Shown here: positions 1 through 4,625 of the stretch, piece after piece
Layout of the letters: each line of letters begins with the position of its first letter
How positions within the stretch are numbered: position 1 is the stretch's first letter
From: Chloroflexota bacterium
GTDB taxonomy: Bacteria; Chloroflexota; Dehalococcoidia; UBA3495
Assembly: GCA_022563275.1 (NCBI GenBank)
Contig: JADFNR010000135.1
Location: forward strand, 3,165 to 8,923
Reading direction: 5' to 3'
Length of the DNA stretch: 5,759 nucleotides
Notes under the pieces: model-generated
The model's database searches: none
What the model saw: the letters and a program-made list of their open reading frames with translations, nothing else
What the model was told of the DNA's origin: nothing
Translations under genes and position numbers: made by a program

Positions 1-1
1 A

Positions 2-220
2 ACTCGTTCACCCGAGATGAGAGAACGCTCTCGTCTATTGATGGAAGAAGGTCAACACATGATGGACAGCAGCGTTCGCATGCTGATGTACCTTGTTTCT
101 GGCAAAGGGGATTCCCTTTCAGGAAGGCACATATCGTGGGATGACTCCGTGGATGAGCTAACAAGCCGGGCTGCTGAGATTGAAAAAGAGGACCTCTACG
201 TCCTGAGACTGCGTAAGTAG
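2..220 (+). CDS. SDR family NAD(P)-dependent oxidoreductase, C-terminal end (5' partial)
   Basis: This frame is open from the left edge of the window and ends in TAG after 72 visible residues, so only the C-terminus of a longer gene is present. The ending has the pattern I associate with the last strand and tail of many short-chain dehydrogenases: a 'LMYLVSGKGDSLSGRHISW' stretch, where 'LSGRHI' is the conserved turn before the final beta strand, then an acidic helix and a 'DLYVLRLRK' tail. The Rossmann fold and the Ser-Tyr-Lys active site would lie upstream, outside the window. The substrate cannot be told from this part. The first in-frame ATG (17) has no clear ribosome site and would give an implausible 67-residue protein, so it is internal. 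Base composition is more AT-rich than in the other genes here. The SDR call is fairly firm; the subfamily is unknown. Confidence 0.72.
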   Translation, partial: TRSPEMRERSRLLMEEGQHMMDSSVRMLMYLVSGKGDSLSGRHISWDDSVDELTSRAAEIEKEDLYVLRLRK

Positions 221-284
221 TTATCTCGGCCGGTCTAAATCTCGCGATACATGGCCTTTCCGGCCTGACTCCAGCCAGTTACAT

Positions 285-310
285 GGATTCCGGTTTTCAC
301 CGGAATGACG
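285..310. repeat. Short palindromic interspersed repeat, copy 1
   Basis: ATTCCGGT (287-294) and ACCGGAAT (299-306) form a perfect 8-bp stem around the 4-nt loop TTTC, flanked by GG and GACG. This resembles the widespread intergenic 'GGATTCCGG...CCGGAATGACG' repeats seen in many bacterial genomes, which behave like REP elements. It lies between the SDR stop and the terminator of the opposing genes, in non-coding DNA. There is no U-run after the stem, so it is not an obvious terminator. Confidence 0.7.
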
Positions 311-331
311 GAAGGGAGAAGAAGCTACTAC

Positions 332-359
332 CGTCTTTCCGGCGAAAGCCGGAATGACG
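332..359. repeat. Short palindromic interspersed repeat, copy 2
   Basis: The arms 332-343 and 348-359 pair over 12 positions with a single mismatch (T336/T355) around a GAAA tetraloop (344-347), giving CGTC-TTTCCGGC-GAAA-GCCGGAATGACG. It shares the half 'CCGGAATGACG' with the copy at 285-310, about 20 bp away. Two copies of one family side by side are typical of REP-like clusters. A weaker 'GTCACCGGCGGGATGAC' at 391-407 may be a decayed third copy. Confidence 0.75.
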
Positions 360-413
360 TAATGGCCCTCTAGTTAATTTTTGTTCGCGAGTCACCGGCG
401 GGATGACCTAGAC

Positions 414-454
414 AAAAAATAAGGCCCCTTCTCTTTTATGGGAGAAGGGGCCTT
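414..454 (-). terminator. Intrinsic terminator of the desulforedoxin-like gene pair
   Basis: A perfect 13-bp inverted repeat (421-433 with 442-454; arms AAGGCCCCTTCTC and GAGAAGGGGCCTT) encloses an 8-nt loop. Read on the minus strand, the stem is followed by A and six T's (419-414), the classic Rho-independent layout. It starts about 20 nt after the stop of the downstream mini-gene at 476. On the plus strand only a short T-run follows (453-456), so it may stop plus-strand transcripts from the SDR gene only weakly. Confidence 0.92.
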
Positions 455-475
455 TTATCGTCGCAAATCAGAGAA

Positions 476-619
476 TCAGTCTGAAGACGGCAACTTGCGG
501 GGTTCTTGAATCTCCATGGTTTTTTCGCAGCAATCAATCTCGCCGTCGCCGCTCTTGGTGCAGAGCACGCTGCTGCCGCACGTTTCACAGACGTAACGTT
601 TGCCGAGTTGGTTGGCCAT
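476..619 (-). CDS. Desulforedoxin-like mini-protein (47 aa)
   Basis: A 47-residue protein begins 'MANQLGKRYVCETCGSS' and has cysteines at 11, 14, 30 and 31. The pattern CxxC-x15-CC is the iron-binding signature of desulforedoxin, the small rubredoxin-type Fe(Cys)4 fold also found as the N-terminal domain of desulfoferrodoxin (superoxide reductase). The known free protein has the same cysteine spacing in about 36 residues. The likely role is one-electron transfer or metal binding in the cytoplasm; the partner is unknown. This copy has a fifth cysteine (C20) and a C-terminal extension 'EIQEPRKLPSSD' after the fold. The ATG is preceded by GGAGGA (627-632) seven bases upstream. It lies 55 bp after the paralogue at 675-791, shares its transcript and ends just before a strong terminator. 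No superoxide reductase catalytic domain is attached. Its size makes it easy for gene callers to miss. Confidence 0.88.
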   Translation of the reverse strand: MANQLGKRYVCETCGSSVLCTKSGDGEIDCCEKTMEIQEPRKLPSSD

Positions 620-674
620 TTAGCGGTCCTCCGTGGGATTTTTTGGGGCGTGTTCGCCCGGTCGCTTAAGCGAG

Positions 675-791
675 TTACTTGAGTTCCATGGGCGTCTGGC
701 AACAGACGATGGCGCCGTCCCCGCCCTTGGTTACGATGAACTCGGAACCGCACTTGCCGCATACGTAGCGTTTGCCCGTCTGATTAGCCAA
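675..791 (-). CDS. Desulforedoxin-like mini-protein (38 aa), TTG start
   Basis: A 38-residue protein reading '(M)ANQTGKRYVCGKCGSEF' and ending 'DGAIVCCQTPMELK'. Cysteines at 11, 14, 30 and 31 reproduce the CxxC-x15-CC spacing of desulforedoxin, and the length is close to the 36 residues of the classical protein. About 22 of 38 positions are identical to the neighbour at 476-619, so the two arose by tandem duplication. The start is TTG: no in-frame ATG exists before the upstream stop, the paralogue aligns exactly from this codon, and GGAG (800-803) sits eight bases ahead. It is the first gene after the promoter at 842-870. It probably carries one Fe(Cys)4 centre for electron transfer. A Zn-ribbon role is the main alternative, but the adjacent CC pair favours iron-type desulforedoxin. 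Confidence 0.88.
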   Translation of the reverse strand: MANQTGKRYVCGKCGSEFIVTKGGDGAIVCCQTPMELK

Positions 792-799
792 CTGGTCAG

Positions 800-803
800 C
801 TCC
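800..803 (-). promoter_or_regulatory. Ribosome binding site deciding the TTG start at 791
   Basis: GGAG on the minus strand lies eight bases before the TTG at 791-789. It supports TTG as the initiation codon of the 38-residue desulforedoxin-like gene. The nearby ATG at 805-803 is in a different frame. Confidence 0.7.
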
Positions 804-841
804 ATGGTTGGGATGTTTTGGATGCCTTTAGGCTCGCTCCA

Positions 842-870
842 ATTATAGACAAGCCCCACAGGGGTTTCAA
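842..870 (-). promoter_or_regulatory. Sigma-70-type promoter of the desulforedoxin-like pair
   Basis: Read on the minus strand: a -35 box TTGAAA (870-865, five of six consensus bases), a spacer of exactly 17 bp, then a perfect -10 box TATAAT (847-842). Transcription would start near 835, giving a leader of about 45 nt before the TTG at 791. The spacer holds a CCCC-TGT-GGGG palindrome (854-864) directly against the -35 box, a possible operator. The promoter sits in the 49-bp non-coding part between the stop of the DUF6941-like gene and the leader, so the pair can be expressed independently of that gene. Confidence 0.82.
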
Positions 871-896
871 CTTTGGCAGGCTAGTTTAGATTCAGG

Positions 897-1358
897 TTAG
901 GACTCAGGATCTTGAGGGGCCTCCGGCTTTGCCGGTTCGCTCTTGAATCGGACTAGGAAGGTGGCTTCTCCCAGGGGGATGCCGTCGAAAAGGATGGCGG
1001 CCGAATGGATGCCGGGTTTCTGCACCGGGATGCGGAAAGATTTGATCCAGCGCTGGAACAATATGCCCTCTTCCCATTCAATTTTTTGGGCCGGGGGTGT
1101 GTCCAGGGGTATCCCAGGCGTCTTCAGGGTGACGAACAGGTAGTGGTCGCCGGGCTCGACCCCGCCGATGCAGAAGGCCAGGTTGAGGTCGACGGTGGTC
1201 AGCACCGGGTTGCCGGGATCGACTGGGCCGTCGGGCTCGGGCAATTCGAAGAGATCGACGATGCCGTTAAGGCTGAGTTCGCCGCCGTCATCCTCCGTGG
1301 TGTCCTTGCAGAAGAGGGCGTATTTCAAATAAGGGCCGCTGCTGGCTTCACCGGCCAA
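897..1358 (-). CDS. Conserved protein of unknown function, DUF6941-like
   Basis: A soluble protein of 153 residues with no signal peptide or membrane segment. The N-terminal layout 'GPYLKYALFCKDTTEDDGGELSL' then 'NGIVDLFELPEPDG' recalls DUF6941-type proteins, which open with a short strand, an acidic loop, 'GKLSLxGxFD' and a Pro-rich turn, and continue as a beta-rich domain. The middle ('GDHYLFVTLKTPGIPLD') and end ('PGIHSAAILFDGIPLGEATFLVRF') read as alternating beta strands, like a small beta-sandwich. No catalytic motif is visible and the function is unknown. The start is TTG with a strong GGAGG (1366-1370) seven bases ahead; there is no nearby in-frame ATG. The C-terminal tail after 'LVRFKSEP' is Pro/Glu-rich and probably disordered. 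The gene is divergent from the thioredoxin-like gene and lies upstream of, but is separately promoted from, the desulforedoxin-like pair. The family call is from memory of the pattern and is moderate. Confidence 0.72.
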   Translation of the reverse strand: MAGEASSGPYLKYALFCKDTTEDDGGELSLNGIVDLFELPEPDGPVDPGNPVLTTVDLNLAFCIGGVEPGDHYLFVTLKTPGIPLDTPPAQKIEWEEGILFQRWIKSFRIPVQKPGIHSAAILFDGIPLGEATFLVRFKSEPAKPEAPQDPES

Positions 1359-1365
1359 GTGGGTG

Positions 1366-1370
1366 CCTCC
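1366..1370 (-). promoter_or_regulatory. Ribosome binding site deciding the TTG start at 1358
   Basis: GGAGG on the minus strand lies seven bases before the TTG at 1358-1356. It fixes this rare codon as the start of the DUF6941-like gene. Confidence 0.72.
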
Positions 1371-1413
1371 CGTTAAATATGGGCATATTAGATCGGACGA
1401 CCAATTTTAGCAT

Positions 1414-1436
1414 GACGTTTGATTACGGAAAACGTC
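1414..1436. promoter_or_regulatory. Candidate operator palindrome in a divergent intergenic region
   Basis: GACGTTT (1414-1420) and AAACGTC (1430-1436) form a perfect 7-bp inverted repeat with a 9-bp spacer, so equivalent bases sit 16 bp apart, about one and a half helical turns. It lies between the divergent DUF6941-like and thioredoxin-like genes. No U-run follows, so a DNA-binding site is likelier than a terminator. A second, smaller palindrome, AATATG-GG-CATATT (1376-1389), lies nearer the minus-strand start. Neither has been tied to a known regulator. Confidence 0.35.
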
Positions 1437-1523
1437 GAGCCGAGGCAGTTTTACCTACCCATTGCCAACCGCGGCCAATATTGAGAAACTAGCCGCGTAA
1501 TATTTAGTCTGGGGGTGGCCGCT

Positions 1524-2168
1524 GTGGCATCTAAGCAAAAGACTCAACTGACCCAGGAAAAATTCGACCAGGGTATGACCACCCAGCAGTACATCGACCA
1601 GATCAAGGTCAATAAAGACCCGTTCGTCGCAATCTATGAGACGCTCCAGGTCCCGGCTGAATCGTTGAGCCTGTTCAACGGGCTGAGTGAGCCGCTGAAG
1701 CTGGCCGTGTTCACCGCCGATTGGTGCGGCGACGCCATGAGCACGACTCCCGTGATCCTCAAGTTGGCCGACAGCACCCCCAACCTCTCCGTTCAGGTGT
1801 TCAACCGGGACGATGAACTGGAGTTGAGCAACAGCCTCTTGCCCGAGCACCGCGCGGGCACCGTGCCCATCTTCGTGGTCATGGACCAGGATATGAACCA
1901 GGTGGTCCGTTTCATCGAGACCGCCAACTCTCTGGTGCCGGACATCGACGCCATGGACGCCGCCATCGACCAGGAAACGGCCGGGATGGACGAGGCCGAA
2001 CAGCGCCAGGCCAAGCGGGGCCGGCGCACTTCCTTCCGGGTGGAACGCGCCCAAGCATGGGGAGAGGTCATCCTGAAAGAATTCGGCGGGTTGGTGGCCG
2101 AAGCTCTGGCAGGCAGCCCCCAGGACCGCCCCCTGGAGGGCGGCACCAAATGGCCGCCCGAAGGTTAA
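1524..2168 (+). CDS. Thioredoxin-fold protein with a single active-site cysteine
   Basis: A 214-residue cytoplasmic protein. A helical N-terminal part (residues 10-50, with 'GMTTQQYIDQI') precedes a thioredoxin core: strand 'KLAVFTADWCGDAM' with W67-C68-G69-D70-A71 at the active-site position, strand 'LSVQVFNRDDELEL', and 'GTVPIFVVMDQD' holding the cis-proline P115. This layout matches the Thioredoxin_9-like family of Firmicutes and Chloroflexota. The usual second cysteine of CxxC is Ala71, and C68 is the only cysteine in the protein, so it cannot do a standard dithiol cycle alone. It may work as a monothiol reductase or through mixed disulfides. The basic helix after residue 160 ('AKRGRRTSFRVERAQAW') resembles the family's C-terminal helix. 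I chose GTG at 1524 because GGGGG (1511-1515) sits eight bases ahead; GTG at 1515 is an alternative adding three residues. The next gene follows by 49 bp, probably in one operon. Confidence 0.85.
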   Translation: MASKQKTQLTQEKFDQGMTTQQYIDQIKVNKDPFVAIYETLQVPAESLSLFNGLSEPLKLAVFTADWCGDAMSTTPVILKLADSTPNLSVQVFNRDDELELSNSLLPEHRAGTVPIFVVMDQDMNQVVRFIETANSLVPDIDAMDAAIDQETAGMDEAEQRQAKRGRRTSFRVERAQAWGEVILKEFGGLVAEALAGSPQDRPLEGGTKWPPEG

Positions 2169-2217
2169 ATTCCACGACTGGTTTATACCCCTGGAAAATC
2201 GTTCTGAGAGGACGGTG

Positions 2218-2529
2218 ATGGCTGACGAACTCATCGGTATGGATGATATGGCCGCGATCTTCGAGGTGACCGACGCTTTGGGGATTCACCGCGAGTCGGT
2301 GCGGGTAGAACTCACGAAAGAAGACCCGGGTTCCATCCAGAAAGTGGCCGACGGGATGGTGGAGATAACGTTGCCGGTCAACGAGAGCGCCGAGGTCTTC
2401 TGCCGCAAGCTACGCATCGACTTGGAGGCCATGGGATTCGAGCCGTCGGACAACGTCCTGGGTTACGACGACGACGACGACGATGAAGTGGACGATCGGC
2501 CGGCGGCCCCGCAAAGACCCCCTCGATAG
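2218..2529 (+). CDS. Small hypothetical protein with an Asp-rich C-terminal tail
   Basis: A 103-residue acidic protein that I do not recognise. Residues 1-82 look like a compact alpha/beta domain ('MADELIGMDDMAAIFEVTDA', 'ESVRVEL', 'DGMVEITLPVN', 'VFCRKLRIDLEAMGFE') with one cysteine and no membrane segment. The last 20 or so residues are low-complexity: a run of six Asp then 'EVDDRPAAPQRPPR', encoded in part by a trinucleotide repeat (ACG, 2465-2482). Such tails are usually disordered. ATG 2218 is chosen over the adjacent GTG 2215 because GAGAGGA (2206-2212) is five bases ahead of it. It sits 49 bp after the thioredoxin-like gene in the same direction, so co-transcription is likely and a role with that protein is possible but unproven. 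Its stop is 15 bp from the stop of the convergent gene. Confidence 0.78.
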   Translation: MADELIGMDDMAAIFEVTDALGIHRESVRVELTKEDPGSIQKVADGMVEITLPVNESAEVFCRKLRIDLEAMGFEPSDNVLGYDDDDDDEVDDRPAAPQRPPR

Positions 2530-2544
2530 CCTGATACCCCCGGC

Positions 2545-3069
2545 TTAATACCCCGGTTCCCGCCACTCGAAGGCAAGGTTGGCGTAGCGCACGAAAACCG
2601 CTCCCCCAGGGGCGGCCATGGGTCCGTTGGCGGCCAACAGGGCGATGGTGTGCTGCTCCCCCGGCTGCACCTCATCGGTAACCACTACCCGCTGGGGCAC
2701 GTTGAACCCCTGCACGGCGCCCCGGTGCCGGTCGCACTCTCCGTCGATCCACACCTCTCCGTAATCGTCGATGCAAGTCTCGAACTGGACCCGGACACCG
2801 GCGGTTGGGTGGCCGTCCACAGCCTCGGGGAAGGTCACGTGGATGCGGTACCAGACGAACGAGAACCCGCGGGAGACCCACTTGGCCAGGTCTGTGCACA
2901 CTTCCCAACCGGAGTCGTCGTAATCGGGCAGCCGGGCCGGAGAACCTTCAAGCTGGGAGACCAGGCCCTCGTTGGGCTCGCCCGGCACCAGCCCCTGGGC
3001 GAACTTCCACTGGCCTTTTACGGCGGCCAGGCCACTCTTGGTATTGAGGTCGATCACTGCTCTCGGCAT
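2545..3069 (-). CDS. Stand-alone galactose-binding-like (GH2 N-domain type) beta-sandwich protein
   Basis: A 174-residue protein with the hallmarks of the jelly-roll domain found at the N-terminus of GH2 beta-galactosidases and related enzymes: W21-K22-F23 near the start ('KGQWKFAQGL'), 'DYDDSGWE' (D51-D52-S53-G54-W55), 'SFVWYRIHVTFP' (W73-Y74-R75), then 'FETCIDDYGEVWIDGE', 'VVVTDEVQPGEQHTIALL' and a closing strand 'GGAVFVRYANLAFEW'. In GH2 enzymes this module is followed by an Ig-like domain and a catalytic barrel; here it is the whole protein, so no hydrolase activity is expected. There is no signal peptide, so it is probably cytoplasmic. A ligand-binding or structural role is plausible; the ligand is unknown. 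ATG 3069 has GGAGG (3074-3078) four bases ahead. It follows the npdG-like gene by 50 bp on the same strand and probably shares its transcript. Confidence 0.82.
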   Translation of the reverse strand: MPRAVIDLNTKSGLAAVKGQWKFAQGLVPGEPNEGLVSQLEGSPARLPDYDDSGWEVCTDLAKWVSRGFSFVWYRIHVTFPEAVDGHPTAGVRVQFETCIDDYGEVWIDGECDRHRGAVQGFNVPQRVVVTDEVQPGEQHTIALLAANGPMAAPGGAVFVRYANLAFEWREPGY

Positions 3070-3119
3070 GGTCCCTCCCCTGGTTTCTCGTCGTTAAACC
3101 GCTAAACGCCGGCGGACCG

Positions 3120-3782
3120 CTAGATGCCCACGATCCTGATACCCGCGTGGATCTTGTAGATGCGGTTGATGTTCACCAGCATGGGTGTTATCTGTTCCAC
3201 GTATTTGGCGTTGGCCAGACCGCCGCCGTCCACGCCGCGCAGGTTCTTGATCTTGCCGGCCAACCCCATCACCAGCTTCTTGGCTTCAGCGTGGTCCGAG
3301 CAGACGATTACGTCGCCTTCCATGGTCACGTTGGGGTCCAGCAGTTCCTCGGCGCTGGCGTTCTGAAAGGCGGCCACCACCTGGGAATCGGGCAGCAACT
3401 CCTGGGCTTCTTGGGCCGCCGAACCGGCCTCGACCTCCACCGCGCTGGCGCCCTTGCCCCGTTCGAACTTCATGGGTGCGATCACGCAGACCACGACCTT
3501 GCCCTTCAGCGCCGGGCCAAGGTCCGCCAACACCGGGCGCTGGCCCTCGTAGGGAAAGGCCAAGAAGACCACATCCGCCGCCGCCACGGCCCCGGCGTTG
3601 TCCGAGCCCTTGATCTCTAAACGTGACGCCACTAGGCCTGCCGCGGACTTGGCCAGCTCCTCGGCGGCCGCCGCGCCCCGGGCAGCGTCACGGGACCCGA
3701 TGATGGGCGTTTCTCCGGCCATGGCCAGCCGCAGGGCCAGCCCTTTGCCCTCCGGCCCGGTTCCTCCCAAGATCGCCAGCAT
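3120..3782 (-). CDS. npdG: NADPH-dependent F420 reductase (F420H2:NADP oxidoreductase)
   Basis: A 220-residue cytoplasmic Rossmann-fold enzyme that transfers hydride between coenzyme F420 and NADP. The N-terminus reads 'MLAILGGTGPEGKGLALRLA', with the dinucleotide loop GGTGPEG (residues 6-12). It is followed by 'PIIGSRD', where S30 and R31 sit after the second strand, the position that binds the 2'-phosphate of NADP in this family. Next come 'ADVVFLAFPYEGQRPVLADL', 'GKVVVCVIAPMKF', 'VVAAFQNASAEELLD', 'DVIVCSDHAEAKKLV' and the C-terminal 'GLANAKYVEQITPMLVNINR'. Length and order match NpdG/Fno proteins (about 210-230 residues). It implies that the host makes F420, although no biosynthetic gene is visible here. 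The start ATG at 3782 is preceded by AAGGGGGG, a G-rich but close-set ribosome site. The gene leads a two-gene unit with the beta-sandwich protein downstream and is divergent from the flavin reductase-like gene. Related F420-binding NADP oxidoreductases of other specificity are the alternative. Confidence 0.9.
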   Translation of the reverse strand: MLAILGGTGPEGKGLALRLAMAGETPIIGSRDAARGAAAAEELAKSAAGLVASRLEIKGSDNAGAVAAADVVFLAFPYEGQRPVLADLGPALKGKVVVCVIAPMKFERGKGASAVEVEAGSAAQEAQELLPDSQVVAAFQNASAEELLDPNVTMEGDVIVCSDHAEAKKLVMGLAGKIKNLRGVDGGGLANAKYVEQITPMLVNINRIYKIHAGIRIVGI

Positions 3783-3928
3783 AGACCCCCCTTAAAAGCC
3801 AATTTGGAATGACGGCCCCGGCTCGGTGCAAGATGACTGGCGGCCAGGTGTCAATAATCGCGCGGCAATACTATAGCTTTAACGCGATGCCTAGGGGAAG
3901 GACTTCCAGAGTAGCCGGGAGCCCCATC

Positions 3929-3957
3929 TTGTGTTCCCAGACGGGCTCGGCGATAAT
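3929..3957 (+). promoter_or_regulatory. Candidate promoter of the flavin reductase-like gene
   Basis: TTGTGT (3929-3934), a 17-bp spacer and GATAAT (3952-3957, five of six consensus bases) form a plausible but imperfect sigma-70 promoter. Transcription would begin near 3964, about 50 nt before the ATG at 4016. The 233-bp region between the divergent npdG-like and flavin reductase-like genes holds no other clear feature. Confidence 0.4.
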
Positions 3958-4015
3958 GGGGGCCAATATTCGCCAGGGCTTTTTTTCACGTATTCCGATC
4001 ACTTGGAGGTCCACC

Positions 4016-4501
4016 ATGGACGAAGATGCCAAGAAGACAGCTTTACGCATGATTCCCTACGGGATGTATGTGTTGACCAGCAAGAGTAAAGATGGCAAGG
4101 ATATCAGCGCCGCCACCGTGAATTGGCTTACCCAGACATCGTTCTCGCCGCCGCTGGTGGCGGTGGGCGTCAAGGGCGATTCGGGCGCTCACGCCCACAT
4201 AACCGAGACCGGCGTGTTCGCGGTTAACGTGATCGGCAAGGACCAACTGGACTTGGCCTTTAACTTCTTCAAGTCTCACGAGCGCGAGGGCGATACCATC
4301 GGCGGACAGGCTTTCGTGCCCGGTCCCGAAACGGGATGCGCGTTGTTCACCGGCTCGCCCGCTTGGTGGGAATGCAAGGTGGTGGGGCAGGTTGACCAAG
4401 GCGACCACACCTTGTTCGTGGGCGAGGTCTTGGAGGCTGGAGTCAACGCCGAGGACCAAACGATCCTGATGCGCGACCACAATCTGAACTACGGCGGCTG
4501 A
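4016..4501 (+). CDS. Flavin reductase-like domain protein (FMN-binding split barrel)
   Basis: A 161-residue protein of the flavin reductase-like family. These proteins bind FMN in a split beta-barrel and serve as NAD(P)H:flavin oxidoreductases or small FMN redox proteins. Matching landmarks are 'MIPYGMYVLTSKSKDG' (residues 12-27), 'ISAATVNWLTQTSFSPPLVAV' (30-50, the conserved N-W-x-T-Q-x-S-x-x-P-P core), a following GVKGDSGAH loop, 'TGVFAVNVIGKDQLDLAFNF', and 'GDHTLFVGEVLEAGV' near the C-terminus. The reading frame stays open upstream to 3809, but ATG 4016 is chosen because GGAGG (4005-4009) is six bases ahead and homology begins here; the 69 upstream codons look non-coding. The gene precedes the thiolase-like gene by 124 bp and is divergent from npdG, so supply of reduced flavin to a local oxygenase or reductase is possible. 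The exact electron donor is unknown. A 14-bp tandem duplication spans its stop codon. Confidence 0.9.
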   Translation: MDEDAKKTALRMIPYGMYVLTSKSKDGKDISAATVNWLTQTSFSPPLVAVGVKGDSGAHAHITETGVFAVNVIGKDQLDLAFNFFKSHEREGDTIGGQAFVPGPETGCALFTGSPAWWECKVVGQVDQGDHTLFVGEVLEAGVNAEDQTILMRDHNLNYGG

Positions 4502-4515
4502 ACTACGGCGGCTGA
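4484..4515. repeat. 14-bp tandem duplication across the stop codon
   Basis: CTGAACTACGGCGG occurs twice in direct succession (4484-4497 and 4498-4511) followed by CTGA (4512-4515), about 2.3 perfect copies. The first copy encodes the final residues of the flavin reductase-like protein and the second begins with its TGA. The protein end is unchanged, because the same stop is met in the first junction. A small hairpin, CGGCGG-CTGA-CCGCCG (4506-4521), overlaps the end but has no U-run. Confidence 0.85.
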
Positions 4516-4625
4516 CCGCCGGCGCCGGCACAGCCGGGGTTTCATGGGCGTTATTGCCGCTGGCGTTGGTTGTTTATTGAAAGAACCGGATACAACAAGG
4601 GTTCCGAAAGGGAGGGTTCCAGTTA

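Noticed and set aside
285..359. The two hairpin repeats as a CRISPR array
   Set aside because: Only two diverged palindromic copies about 20 bp apart, with no regular repeat-spacer pattern and no cas genes.
436..762. 108-codon open frame on the minus strand overlapping both desulforedoxin-like genes
   Set aside because: Its Arg/Ala-rich translation has no family pattern, and it runs across the gap between two well-supported small genes in another frame.
1455..2234. 259-codon open frame on the minus strand opposite the thioredoxin-like gene
   Set aside because: His/Gly/Val-rich translation with no recognisable domain; it is antisense to a gene with clear family motifs and is a common by-product of GC-rich coding DNA.
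2530..2575. Possible bidirectional terminator between convergent stops ('ATACCCCCGG' and 'ATACCCCGG')
   Set aside because: The two similar stretches are direct, not inverted, repeats and there is no U-run on either strand.
2650..3105. 151-codon plus-strand frame opposite the beta-sandwich gene
   Set aside because: No conserved motif, whereas the minus-strand frame shows GH2 N-domain landmarks and a good ribosome site.
3147..3620. 157-codon plus-strand frame opposite npdG
   Set aside because: His/Val/Leu-rich shadow translation; the minus strand carries an unmistakable Rossmann F420 reductase.
3809..4015. 69-codon N-terminal extension of the flavin reductase-like gene
   Set aside because: Open by chance: composition is non-coding in character, there is no family match, and GGAGG at 4005-4009 marks the internal ATG as the true start.
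4505..4545. GC-rich palindromes (CCGGCGCCGG and CGGCGG-CTGA-CCGCCG) as a terminator of the flavin reductase-like gene
   Set aside because: They can fold but no T-tract follows, so an intrinsic terminator is not supported.
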